Under the pieces are notes generated by a model. That model made no database searches. It saw only the letters and a list, made by a program, of their open reading frames with translations, and was not told where the DNA came from. The translations under genes and the position numbers were made by a program. Shown one piece after another: positions 46,236-56,743 of a DNA stretch of 64,000 bases. Position 1 is the first letter of the stretch. Every line of letters begins with the position of its first letter. Source of the DNA: Lunularia cruciata (taxonomy: Eukaryota; Streptophyta; Marchantiopsida; Lunulariales; Lunulariaceae); assembly GCA_948567375.1 (NCBI GenBank), contig OX419761.1, positions 34,784,501 to 34,848,500 of the forward strand. Reading direction: 5' to 3'.

Positions 46236-47400
46236 TTTGGTCTTCAAGTCTATCTCCATATGAGCCTCCTCTCCTTTTGGTCTTGATTTAGTGGCTATAA
46301 TAATATGGAGTTAGCATACGAGTTAGTAGAAGCTAATGAGTTAGTAGTCTAAGCTAAATATAGTAAAAGGAAGTAAAAGTAGCCTAAGAATGTTCTAGAA
46401 GCATCAAGGAAGCTTGTGAGTAGAATATTCTAGAAGCACTCAAGAAGCTTCTTGGTGAGAAACTTTTAAGAAATTTCCAAGGGTAGAGTAACTTGTATCC
46501 CAAGCTAACAGCTAGCTTAGCTTGCACTCCAAGTAAAAAATTTATTTAGCTTGCACTCCAAGTAAGATGGCTCCTAGAAGGAAATTTCCCTGGAAGCTCC
46601 TTGGGGAGTCTTGTATCCAAGTTACCTATAAATACTCAAGCAAAGCTCAAGCTAGGCATTCAGATTTTATCTCACTTGAGCATTTCCAATGTGAATTTCC
46701 ATTTTGATCTTCCATTCTCTTATTTCTCTCCTTGGTCATTTATAATGATGTTGGGTTTTGGTTCAGGACCGGGACATGCTACATGACTATGGGAAGTTTC
46801 TCCTTCTTACTTATTCTTTGCTTGGCTTTAAATTGGAGGCCAATTGTGCATCTTGATATAGGTCTCCTCCTTTGTCTAAGTTTGTTCCTAATTCTTGGAG
46901 GATGAATGGTCTCTCTTATTCTTCTTCCACTTTGAATTCTTCTTCTTCTTCCTTGTCTCTAACTTCTTCTTCCCTAGACATATATTTTACTTGGGTTTTC
47001 TTTCAAGCTTGCTTGGATGGGGTTGTGGTCTTGGTTGGAGGAGCTCTCTTCTTCTTGGTCTTTGGTGCAAGATCTTCTTCTTTACCAGCACAAACTTCCC
47101 TATGTTTGCAATTTTGGTCTCCGTATCTTGATAATTCTTGATCATGGTCCTTCTCTTGATTTGGGTATTGAATTATCCATTTGGTTAGAAGTGGCTCAAG
47201 AACAGTTTCCTTTTCTCCTTTGGCACCCATGTAGAAATGGATTCCCAAGGGTGTTGGGTAATTCACTCCACGATCTTTTTTGAAGTTTTGCTAAAGGATC
47301 CTCGCTTGCAAGTCAAACATGTTTGCCCAATTTACTATTTCTTCTTTGGACATATAGTGGAAAAATATTGCATGGATATTTGTCTGGTAAATTTTCTGTT
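46236..47400 (-). pseudogene. E0 antisense ORF, N-terminal part (split by a solo LTR)
   Basis: Not recognised. On the minus strand it begins near 47360 with MSKEEIVNWANMFDLQ and is open at 47266-47003 (NYPTPLGIHFYMGAKG, LEPLLTKWIIQYPNQE). It then becomes very Lys/Glu-rich (KTKKKRAPPTKTTTPSKQA). The solo LTR at 46296-46744 interrupts it. The 60 bases left of that LTR read KSRPKGEEAHMEIDLKTKEP, in frame with GELVNFET on the other side of D (39622). The continuity across the D target site supports one original protein of several hundred residues. Confidence 0.5.
46296..46744 (+). mobile_element. Solo LTR of the E0/A/B family
   Basis: It runs from TATAATAATATGGAG to TCATTTATA, with the family's TATA region (CCTATAAATACTC), tandem AGCTTAGCTTGCACTCCAAG units and TTCTAGAA/GAAGCTTC dyads. 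No internal region is attached. Flanking pentamers (GTGGC, ATGAT) do not match. Confidence 0.8.
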
Positions 47401-48712
47401 TGTGCTTGAATAACTTGATAACAACCCCAATGATTGCACTTTGGGCCTGATCCTTGTGATTCATAATTCTCTAACTAATATTCTTATTTTATTTATCCTC
47501 AAAGGTCGCCTTGATATCATCTATTAAGTATTTTTTGTATATTTTGTGTTGATTGTCATTGCTTAAGGTTCACTTGCATTTATACTGAGTACATCCTCAA
47601 GTTCCCTTTGGTCCAATTGTGGAGATTCCTCTTGGACTCACTATTGTTCTTTCCTTCTTGCACTTATCTTATGTATCATACCAAAGTCATATAATTGGGA
47701 GCTAAGTAGCTCCCAATTACAAAGCAAGAAACCCAAAGGTTGCTCTAGATTACCTCACTCCTACAATACATTGCACACAAATTGATAATAGGGTTCTAAG
47801 TACAGCTTCATGAATTTTCCTTGTGGGTTTCTAGACAAATACCATCTTGACTCTTGAAGGAAGTTTGAGAAACTAAGGTGAATTTGAGTAGGTTGGGAAC
47901 TAGGAACTTCTACAAAGGCTAGAAGACTTGGAAAATTTCTGATTAAGCCCTAAGCCAATTGTAAATTCCACTCTAAAAAAGTGGAATTGGACAATGCTCA
48001 CTCAGTTTTGTAGATAAAGCCTTTGGTCATTCTTGAATCATTTGGGAGTAGATAGTGGTTGAGTGCTCCTTGTCATGCACGTTTGATGAGGTATCTTTCC
48101 AAACATGCAAAATTATTCTCCAAAACCAAACCTCTCACACACTTAAGGCCTTTGCCAAATGCAAAAGGTCCTTCTTGAAGGTAAATGGTCCTCAAGTACA
48201 ATTCTTTAACTCGGTGGTGGTGCATTCAAATATTTGTACAAAGGAACTCCATGTTGAAGGACTTTTGTGATGCCTTAGTTTTGCCCAAAGTTCTTCTTGG
48301 CCAAGGTTATTTGGGTTCAATTTTGATGTCACCCTTAGGTCATATCTTTCTAAGTGACTCACCTTCACCCTAGTGTTTTCCACACTTTGTTCTCATCCAA
48401 CACCATTTCTAAACATAACTTCTTCAATAAGCTTCTTCCCTTGAAATAATAAGGAGACTCATTCATTCTTCATGAATAAGAGCAAAATTAGTAAAAAAAA
48501 ATGCATAAAACCAAAAAATTGTGCACCACAACCATATACTTGCATGTTGCCACATCCAATGTGGCCTTCAATGAAAAATTTAATATAAGATCCTCTAGAA
48601 AGAGTATCATTTTCACAATGTCACATGGGAGCCTAGTTCTCATCTCCAAAATACACAAGCGCCTATATGTGAGTTTGAAGATTCTATAGCAATGAAGATA
48701 TCACCCACTAGC
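47401..48712. other. E0 3' internal region without a recognised gene
   Basis: It lies between the start of the antisense ORF and the polypurine tract. The minus strand reads weakly on from the ORF with many stops. It contains a perfect 12-bp inverted repeat at 47692-47703 and 47708-47719 (TAATTGGGAGCT). Nothing else is recognised. Confidence 0.35.
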
Positions 48713-48725
48713 AATGGGGAGAATA
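48713..48725 (+). other. E0 polypurine tract
   Basis: AATGGGGAGAATA lies directly before the 3' LTR. Confidence 0.65.
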
Positions 48726-49146
48726 CGTAATAATATAGAGTTAGTAGAAGCTTAATATAGCTTAATATAGCTAAGAAGAGGTAGAACAAACATATGTTTA
48801 GGAAATTCTAAGAATATTCTAGAAGCGATCCTAGAATCTTCTTGGTGAGAAGTTTCTAGGAACTTTCCAAAGATTGAGTAACTTGTATGCAAGGTTGAAG
48901 TCTAGCTTAGCTGGTATACCAAATTGACAATAAGTTTAGCTTGTACACCAAGTAAATAGCTAGCTTAGCTTGCGCTCTAAGAAAAGCGGCTTCTAGAAGA
49001 AATTTTCTTTAGAAATCTCTTGGGCCCTTGTATCTATGTTATCTATAAATACCAAAGTCCAAGCTCAAACTAGGCATTCAAAATTCCATTAGTGAGAGTT
49101 TTCAAGGTGACCTTCCATTCTCCTCTTTCCTCCTCGGTCTTTTAGA
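48726..49146 (+). repeat. 3' LTR of E0
   Basis: It pairs best with 12491-12887 among the family LTRs (shared GGTAT-x-CCAAATTGACAA unit order). Ends are mutated (CGTAATAAT at the start, TTTAGA at the end). AGAGC follows as the right target duplication. Confidence 0.82.
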
Positions 49147-49151
49147 AGAGC

Positions 49152-49920
49152 TAAATAAAGGAATAAAGACTACCCACTTGCTTAAAATTTTACACAAGCA
49201 ATCTTCTCCATAGAAGTAAAATTGAATCTCCAATAAGAAATTGATAGAGGTGAAATTGAAGGGATGTAGCTTTTTGTTGACTTAGGACATTACTAAATAC
49301 TCAAAGGCACTTAGTCCTAAGATGTCACACAAGACTCTTAATTTTCTAATGAAGACACGTGATCCCCACGAAGATTCCTCAACATTTTATAGTCCAAAAC
49401 TATATTGTTCAGTTTTTAGGAACCTCTTGAATATTATTTCGTAAAATTTCTTAGTTAGTTTCTAGAGTATGTTCTAGAAGTCTGTGATCATACTTAACAA
49501 ATTCGATTAATTTATTATGGTAATTGTTGTGGCCGTATCTACTTTTCATATTAACATCAATCTCTAAGCTCTTCACAATACGAAAGCTTGCATTAAGTAA
49601 GTCATGCTACTGTATTGAATCTAGATTACGCAACTAGAAATCTTGAGGTGATAACTCTCTATCTTTTTACTGATTTGAAGGTAGCAAAGAAAATTAGTTT
49701 ATTATAATCCTGTTCAAAAGACTGAGTGAAAGATCAAAGCCAATAATGGTTTGAAGATATCAATGATAATTTAGAACAGATAATTTTATCATATTCCCGC
49801 TCAAGAGACTCAGTGAACCATTAAATCGGAGCCGTAACAAGTATACTTCAGAGATGCTGAAAATGAGGATTCAAAGCAGAAAATCGAAATTCTATAGAAA
49901 TACAATTCTCCGAACTCTAG
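49152..49920. other. Intergenic DNA upstream of the heat-shock gene
   Basis: No coding frame or repeat family is recognised. Base composition shifts from AT-rich element sequence to the more GC-rich gene region near 49920. Confidence 0.35.
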
Positions 49921-49969
49921 TCAAAATGTACGATGGGAAATAGCGAGTTCTTCTTTCCCGTCCGTCCGT

Positions 49970-50078
49970 GGAATCTTCCGTCGACCGCTGTGCCTGCGAG
50001 TTAACCGACGGAAAAGAGGAGCCGAGAGATTTGGTGCATGATTTGCCAGAGAGAACTCGAACTTTCGGACTTCAGGAA
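49970..50078 (+). promoter_or_regulatory. Heat-shock-element-like sites upstream of the sHSP gene
   Basis: GGAATCTTCC lies at 49970-49979. A cluster at 50059-50078 has GAACTTTC (GAAnnTTC) followed four bases later by TTCAGGAA (TTCnnGAA). These are the inverted GAA units bound by heat-shock factors, though spacing is not the strict 5-bp array. They lie about 350-450 bp before the ATG. Confidence 0.45.
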
Positions 50079-50124
50079 TGATCGCCTTCGAACGGTGGGC
50101 CACAATCTGGAATCACCTGGACGA

Positions 50125-50280
50125 TGCTGCAGGAGTTTATAATTCCATCGCTGGTCTGCCCACGAATCACTTCAGAGCTCACTCTCTATTTCTACTCCGG
50201 ATTTCACTATCTCCTCCGTACCTCGGATCGCTTTCATACCTGGCATCAACTGGGCTTTGCTGCAGGAGTTTGTGATTCCA
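50125..50280 (+). repeat. Duplicated 23-bp promoter/leader motif, first copy with a TATA-like core
   Basis: Copies at 50125-50147 and 50258-50280 share TGCTGCAGGAGTTT and ATTCCA (21 of 23 bases). The first reads TTTATAATT (50136-50144), a possible TATA box; the second reads TTTGTGATT. Confidence 0.5.
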
Positions 50281-50424
50281 CAGCCTCAGCCAATTCTCCT
50301 CGCCTACACTTGATTTCATTATTGTCCAGCGGCTCAATCTCTCTGCGATTCTTTGGAGGGCCCTGTTTGTGAGCTCTGGTTGATCCTCTCTTTAACTGTT
50401 GGGCGCTACTTGTTGCGAGAGGAG

Positions 50425-51079
50425 ATGGCATTGTCTCGACGTAATAGCCACTTGAATACCATGTTCAATCCGTTCTCGGACTTCCGAAGCCTGTGGGAGC
50501 CTTTTGGACTTTTGGAGTCATTCCCGGCCCGCTCTTTGGCTGGAGATGCGGATGCAGTAGCTGGTGCAAATGTAGACTGGCTTGAAACAGACGAAGCTCA
50601 CGTCTTCAGGGCCGATCTGCCTGGTAAGATTGACTTCCCTTTGCCTTATTCTTGCTGAGCTTTTGCTGTACGGAGCATATATTGGGTCCTCCGTCACTTC
50701 TTCATTGTACGATTGCATATCGTTAATTACGGGAAGTGTGATGTTCGAGGTATATTTTGTACTCAGTAATTGAGTTTGTTGTAAATGACTCAACTTTGTC
50801 CTCGGATGTTCAGGATTGAAGAAAGAGGAGATCAAAGTGCAGTTGCAAGATGACCGGGTCCTGGAGATTAGTGGTGAGCGTTCCAAAGAGGAGGAGAACA
50901 AGACGGATACCTGGCATCGGGTGGAAAGATCCTACGGCAAATTCTCGAGAAAATTCAGACTGCCAGAGAATGTGAAAACTGATGACCTGAGTGCGAAAGT
51001 CGAAAATGGTGTGCTGACAGTGACGGTACCGAAAGTCCATCGACCAGCACCACAAATTCGCACCATTGACATCGCGTAA
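50425..51079 (+). CDS. Class I cytosolic small heat-shock protein (HSP20), two exons
   Basis: ATP-independent chaperone that binds unfolding proteins in the cytosol and forms large oligomers. Exon 1 is 50425-50623, the intron 50624-50813 (GTAAGA...TTCAG, phase 1 within the Gly codon of ADLPG) and exon 2 50814-51079. The product is 154 residues, normal for the family. The N-terminus has the class I FNPF and LWEPF motifs. The alpha-crystallin domain runs from about residue 50 ([18 protein letters not shown]) to [11 protein letters not shown], and the C-terminal tail has an I-x-I motif (IDI). An in-frame ATG at 50353 would add 24 unlikely residues; the ATG at 50425 gives the family start. Many flowering-plant class I genes lack introns, so the intron is notable. 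Upstream sites suggest heat induction. Identity is very sure. Confidence 0.95.
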
Positions 51080-51401
51080 TTTGACGACAGCGAGGTTTGC
51101 ATAAAGGACGCTGCCGACAGCTGAGTCTTTTGTGCCGAAGTACTGCTTGCTGTGGTGCAGGGCAGAAACCTCCTCAACCTCCCTCAGTGTCCTGCTTAGT
51201 CGTAGTATGTCGAATAACGTCGTCGTAAGATGTTGGACAAGGATCGTGGCCCGGGAAAGGCCCATTTGGATTGTGAAGGTATGTGCTCCAGGATAACTCC
51301 AAAAGTTGCAGTTTACAGTGTTCTAGACCTTCAGTTGTCCGATTGCACTCGGCTAAGAAATCTGCAGGATCGGCGCATACACTGTAAAAGTGAACTTGAG
51401 A

Positions 51402-51407
51402 AATAAA
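51402..51407 (+). terminator. Poly(A) signal of the sHSP gene
   Basis: AATAAA lies 323 bases after the stop codon, followed by a T-rich stretch. Confidence 0.55.
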
Positions 51408-52560
51408 AAGTGTTTATATTTTTCAATCTAAAGTTGGTACCTGCGATACTCCGGTCGTTTCTGCTTTCTCTGCTGTCATCCTTGTTCAATTGGTGGTATC
51501 TGTTTTAAGTTTCCTGAAGTTGCTGTCTGCTTGAATCTGCATCGACGGCATGCAGAAGTTCTCAACGGCAAATGACGTTATCTATTTTCTGTGGAGGATG
51601 GCGGTCAAATAGGCGATGCACATTAGTACTATGCAAGAGTTTCCAGGATCAGAAGGATCATGCTTTGTGCAAGTGATGAATCTAAAGAGGGGGAGTTAGA
51701 CATGGTGCCAATTTCGACACTTGGTCACAAATCCCGCCACTGTCATGCGAAGGGCTGAGTCCTCACGTATGTCCTCAATTGCAATTACGAGCAAAGAGAG
51801 GCAGTCTTGAACTATCCCATTTCTGCTTGACAAAGCAGCTTAACATTGTGGACCAAACCCCAAGTGTATCGGTAGTTTTCTGACCGTCAGAAAACAGGCA
51901 ATGATCGTTCACTGTACTGTTACTAGTTAGCTCAGACCAGCGTTACAAGACAAGAACAAACATGAATTGCAAACGATATATTGTTTTCTACGTTCCTCAT
52001 GAGAAACTGAAGTTAACCCACTAACTCTAAATTCGGGTAGACAAGTTGGCTCATACATTTTGTTACATCGTACTCAGGGGAACAGGACTGGACTTCGTCT
52101 GCAGCTGTACTATAAAACCAAACTATAAAACCCTGGTAGTGGCCACACGTTTGCTCAGAATAATGACAGACACCGTGAAAGGTGGCTCCTGATTGTGCTC
52201 GCTGAATGACAAGCTACTTAAAGCTAACACTTGTAAAAGCTTTGAGGGCCGGAGTGGATGATACTAACGTTGTAGGTGGGAATAGAAGGACCAAAATTGG
52301 TCACGGTTCTGATCACGCTGCTTCCATCGACGAGCGTGTCAAAAGTAATAGAAAGATAGTTCAGACAGATGGTTCTGTTTGGGCATACTCATACGGGCTC
52401 CTGCGTAATCTGGACGAGCTGTTCAGTTGTATAATTGAGCCCGCAGAGGTGAAGCCTCTGAGACTAGTAGATTGATATTGTATATGGGACCTGGGTCCGC
52501 TGCCCGATCGATGTTGATTTCTCCTGCTCCATGGTCAAGCACACTTCCTCTCATGAAAGG
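51408..52560. other. Intergenic DNA without a recognised gene
   Basis: The longest frame is 89 codons (52206-52475, plus) with no recognisable motif and no clear promoter. It is not called as a gene. Confidence 0.35.
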
Positions 52561-52666
52561 AGTCACTGCACAATCCACACGTACATCCATGGCAAATATG
52601 CTGATGTAGTAATCGTTGTTGCCATGGATGTACGTGTGGATTGTGCAGTGACTACATCAGCATATT
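52561..52666. repeat. Interleaved perfect inverted repeats (X-Y-X'-Y')
   Basis: X at 52561-52595 (35 bp) is perfectly complementary to X' at 52619-52653. Y at 52595-52610 (16 bp) is perfectly complementary to Y' at 52651-52666. Y lies in the X loop and Y' lies outside the X stem, a pseudoknot-like order. Confidence 0.95.
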
Positions 52667-53009
52667 TCACTTGCTATGATCTCTAATTTCTGCTTGCAAT
52701 TGTGCTGATTGCTAAGACCTAGGAAACTTCGCCACGACTTCGTGCATAAGTATACTTGGAACACTCGGTAGCGCTGGCGAGGGTGTGTACCTATTGTCAT
52801 GAGAGAGGACTTCGATTGCTACTGGACTCCAGTGCGGATGTCTTGGCTTGAGAAGGGCAGCTGCTCTGCTAACATGGGGACAGGCCACTAGTGTTTCGAA
52901 TATCATATTGATCTTTGTATATGTCAATATACAAATTGAGAGGTAAGAGATCTTTGTAAATTGATCGCAACTCTCGGGCCCCGCAGCTTACATATCAACC
53001 CCGGGTGCA

Positions 53010-53569
53010 GTGAGGTCGGGCTACACTCGTCAACAGAAAGGAGTCACCTATAAATGGTGAAGTACATAAGCTTATAAAGCACAGATCAGGGCAAATAAGT
53101 GGGGAGGAGACACTGGCTTCAAACGGTATTGAAGTGGTACACGGATGTTTACCTTTGAAATCTCAATCCAAGAAGTTAGGACCCCGTGACAAGATTGTGG
53201 CTATCACTGGTTCCCTTACGCCTGTCACCACAGTTTTTGTTCTCCCGATCTTCGCAGTGGGAGTGCTGCAATCATAAATCGTGAGGTCGGGCTACCCTCG
53301 TCAACAGAAAGGAGTCAACTATAAACGGTGAAGTACATAAAGTGAAGTACATAAGCTTATAAAGCACAGATCAGGGCAAATAAGTGGGGAGGAGACACTG
53401 GCTTCAAACGGTATTGAAGTGGTACACTGATGTTTACCTTTGAAATCTCAATCCAAGAAGTTAGGACCCCGTGACAAGATTGTGGCTATCACTGGTTCCC
53501 TTACGCCTGTCACCACAGTTTTTGTTCTCCTTCCCGATCTTAGAAGTGGGAGTGCTGCAATCATAAATC
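53010..53569 (+). repeat. Two-copy tandem duplication, units about 271 and 289 bp
   Basis: Units 53010-53280 and 53281-53569 both start GTGAGGTCGGGCTAC and end CAATCATAAATC, with few substitutions. The second has an extra GTGAAGTACATAA copy near 53330-53350 and a 4-bp insertion near 53531. No gene is recognised in it. Confidence 0.93.
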
Positions 53570-53884
53570 ATATTAGACGAGATTACCAAGGGGGACCGAC
53601 GAATTTAGCCTAATTCTAAATGCAGGATACTCGGGAGAGCTGAAATGAACCTAGAAACGGAATCAGATTCGTTCTTCTCGAACCTGCAGCTAGGTTATTT
53701 GCTCACCATCCGAGAGTTGAGGTGCATGAAGACAAATAGCTTTCTATGTCTGTTTTGGGTTTAACGTGATTCCAACTCTGCAAGCTACAGACACGTAAGA
53801 CTGCTCAGAAAACCATACGAGGACCCTGAGTCTCTTACAAACTGGTCCAGTGACCGACAACGACCATTCGGTAGATAACTGCTT

Positions 53885-55030
53885 GCAGACGACTACTCTC
53901 ACTGCTGCCTCGACTGGATCCAGAGAACCGGTGGCACACAACCCAGACTTATTCTTATCGGAAGTGGCTGCTGGTATTGGAGCTCCATGCACAAGCGGAA
54001 AAATTATCTTCTTTGAAATCAAAGTTGCTCAAAGCACGTCCCTGCTCACCGGCACATACAAGGCATTACTTACTGAAAAATATGCCAACATCAAGTACTC
54101 TCTCATCAATCCGTTACCTCCACTATCCCAACTCCAAGCATGTCACAGAGGGCAATGCACTTTGTAACTGCAACTGACCGATGAATGAAAACTAAGCTCT
54201 TGCTATGTGAGAAATTGCGAAGGAATCGCCGTAATGTACATGTGTTGTTGTGGTGGTACCAGCCATGGAATCCACGGTCTAATGTGCTGCCGCAACCGTG
54301 AGCATCCATGGTGCGACGTTGGTGGTGGTGGCATTGGGGTCATCATTTTCAGCAGCAATGGACACCAGTATGCCATGTTCCGTTGCATGCTAGAATCCCT
54401 ATTGCAAGCGAGCTTTCGACGAATTTCATTGGGCCGCCAGAAGTGGAAACTGATCGAATGTCCACTTTGTCATGTGTAGCTTGATCAACAGCAGCGAGAA
54501 AATGTCCGTCCCAAACCTTTCAAGTCCCCATAGTGCCTTGTACGCTGCAATTCTTGCTGCCGGAGCTCCACAACGGCAATACTTGAAGCTAGCATTTTCC
54601 AACGCTTGATCCAGCAGCTGTAGAGGCGCAGTGCGTGCCGTGGCCAGTAGAATCCCTAGCAGGTCTGACAAATTCGTTTGTGGTTGGCAAATTGATCGCC
54701 TTTAGACCTTCATAACCTTTGCTGAACCACCTCGCCCGGATCAGCTGCCTGGATGGATACTGCACTGATCAGAATTTGCCCTATCAGAAATCAGAAATTC
54801 TTCACTTTTGAGTTTACATCCACACATTATTTGACAAAATTTACACGATGAAAGGTTCAGGATTCCTGCACGGAATTGCAATATTTCAACCTACCTGTTG
54901 CAGTGTAGCGCAGGATCGAACTGCTCCTGCATCACATGCACCTTCCCACCCCGAAGGAATTGGCGAAGTTCCGGGGTCACTGAACATTTCAGTCTCCTGC
55001 CAGAAACCTGCCATTGATGCAATGAAATTG
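53885..55030 (-). pseudogene. Subtilisin-like serine protease (subtilase) remnant
   Basis: Plant subtilases are secreted proteases acting in the cell wall. Pieces lie in order on the minus strand. (1) About 55010-54895 has GFWQETEMFSDPGTSPIPSG, like the region following the catalytic Asp, then a GTAGG donor at 54894. (2) From 54759, after GTGCAG, come RARWFSKGYEG and RDSTGHGTHCASTAAGSSV, the catalytic His box. (3) At 54671-54430, APAARIAAYKALWG and VESSLAIGIL appear in several frames, then APWMLTV and LDRGFHG. (4) At 54013-53885, FPLVHGAPIPA and GSLDPVEAAVRVVVC come from the PA-domain region. Frames shift repeatedly, the Asp box is lost and no GTSMSCPH serine box is seen, so it is a broken gene fragment. 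Family assignment is strong. Confidence 0.8.
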
Positions 55031-56743
55031 TAAGGTGGCAGGTGCGTGTAGGAAAACTCTAATGTATTACTGTATAAATATGCATCATGGGAAACACCAG
55101 CTCACTTTGGCAAACGACACAGATCATGCATTTATGAATTGTCCGGAATTACATTTCCTGCGAACGTTCCATTTTACGCTAACTCTTGCATAATTTAAAC
55201 CCTAAAGTTCGTCGAGAATGCGACTTGTAAAGACGATTATTAGTGTCGATTACTCCAATGATTACGTCCGCTCCGGAAGAAGACTTGGGCGGAATCCAGT
55301 GTTGTGTTCAATCCCAAATATGACATAGAATTCGTTGTTTGAGCTTTGAACTTCTTGCTCCCAAAAGCGGAGACGATTTCAGACAATTCATACAGTTTGC
55401 ATATCAGATCATCTCCTGCTCACTAAATTGAAAACCAATTACTCTGATTCTTTCTTCCTCACGTTCTACAGGCCTAACTGTCTACAGACTTCTCACGAGC
55501 TCAAAAGTGCAGAAACTCGATTATCCACTACATTTGTAATAGGAACATAAGGAGGTTTACGAGTTCGAAAGTATATCAGCTTGAGATTGAGTGAGCATGG
55601 CTGAGAAACCACTGAATCCATGCTTGTAGTAGTAAATAAGGAATTCATGGGCATTGTCCGTTCTGCAGGTAATCAGTACTGTTCTGTAGTGTTGAAGCTA
55701 CGCTGTTTAGCGTAATAAGTGTCATTCACACTAATCTCACCAGTATGGAGTGACCATTACATTAATAGTCTCATTCACACTAATTTACCAATTCCCGCTT
55801 ACTTTTGTTTAATGTTACTCACGTTAATACACTCAAATTGCAGTTCATTTTGCTCATAGCTCTAGTGTATCTCTTCTTATAAATACGGAGATATGCAGTA
55901 TTGCTGTTTTTGTATGAGCTGCACTGGATCCCACTTGAAATTAAACATTGATTTTACTACCTATGAATCTAGGTGTGCGACTTCCCTCCACCTTTGTATT
56001 TCTCGCTATCTCTCCATGGCAAGACCTTAAGAAAAAAATGAAAATTTGAATTCAGGAAGAAAATTCGAATTGAAGGAGTGGAAACACTAGACTTGGTTCT
56101 TGGTTCTTGAAATTAAGGTACTCCACTCATCTCTGTTAGCCGCGAACAGATAATCTCACAATTTTTGCTGAACTGGACTTGCACGGAAACAGTCTCACTC
56201 ATACACAACAAAGACGTTTTCTTCGAGAGTAAGTCGCTCAAACACACGAATTACTAACAGTGGAAGTAGAATGTACCTTTACTTTGTCATATAAATTACA
56301 TCTACAGTGAGTAGTTTGTGTTCTCCTTGGGAAAGGAGTATTTTTGTAGTTCATTCATTTCAGACACCTTAGTCCATGCTACAGCCCATGCTCACCTCCT
56401 CCCCTGGTAGCCTACTCTATTCTTACTAGCTGTTACCTCCCTCAGGTTTCATATTTAGCATGGACTTGAAGAATAGAGGAACTATTGCCACATCTAAGGA
56501 GGTTTGATAGTATTAAACACCATAGTTTCTCCATACTATTAAGGCCATGCATGCTCCTACAATTATCATATGAATGGTGTAGGTAATGATTAGTTCTCCC
56601 TATAGTCATGGGTGGATGAGACCTCATAGAGCAAGAGGCAACATCACTAGCAACATATCCATGCTTGGGCTCTAGTAGTCCCTCGCTTAGCATATAGGTT
56701 CTTACATTGAGGGTGTCCATTCTTATTAGGACCTATCACAACA
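55031..56743. other. Intergenic DNA, possible solo LTR
   Basis: No gene is seen. About 55685-56016 has features of a solo LTR (TG near the start, CA near the end, TATA-like CTTATAAATACGG at about 55878, and TTGATTTTACTACC-type end sequence), but its edges and target duplication cannot be fixed. CATTCACACTAAT occurs twice (near 55724 and 55779). Confidence 0.3.

Larger units (their letters stand above)
12491..49146 (+). mobile_element. E0: outer Ty3/gypsy element carrying nested insertions
   Basis: It is bounded by LTRs at 12491-12887 and 48726-49146 and by pentamers AGAGT (12486-12490) and AGAGC (49147-49151), a target duplication with one change. The element's own parts are primer site, gag with zinc knuckle, decayed protease, start of RT, a deletion, integrase split by element A, a long antisense ORF and a polypurine tract. 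E1, A, D and a solo LTR interrupt it. About 8 kb of the 36.7 kb is E0 sequence. Its LTRs are clearly diverged, so it is the oldest layer. Confidence 0.85.

Noticed and set aside
46895-47131. Phe/Leu-rich plus-strand ORF resembling membrane segments
   Set aside because: It is the shadow of a Lys/Glu-rich minus-strand frame (GAA/AAG codons read backwards), part of the E0 antisense ORF.
52206-52475. 89-codon ORF downstream of the heat-shock gene
   Set aside because: No motif or homology recognised and no nearby signals; could be chance.
54207-54479. 90-codon Cys/Gly-rich plus-strand ORF
   Set aside because: Antisense to the subtilase His-box to APWMLTV region; explained as a shadow of the pseudogene.
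55685-56016. Possible solo LTR with TATA-like core
   Set aside because: Kept only as a low-confidence note; no matching flanking duplication and no partner copy in the window.
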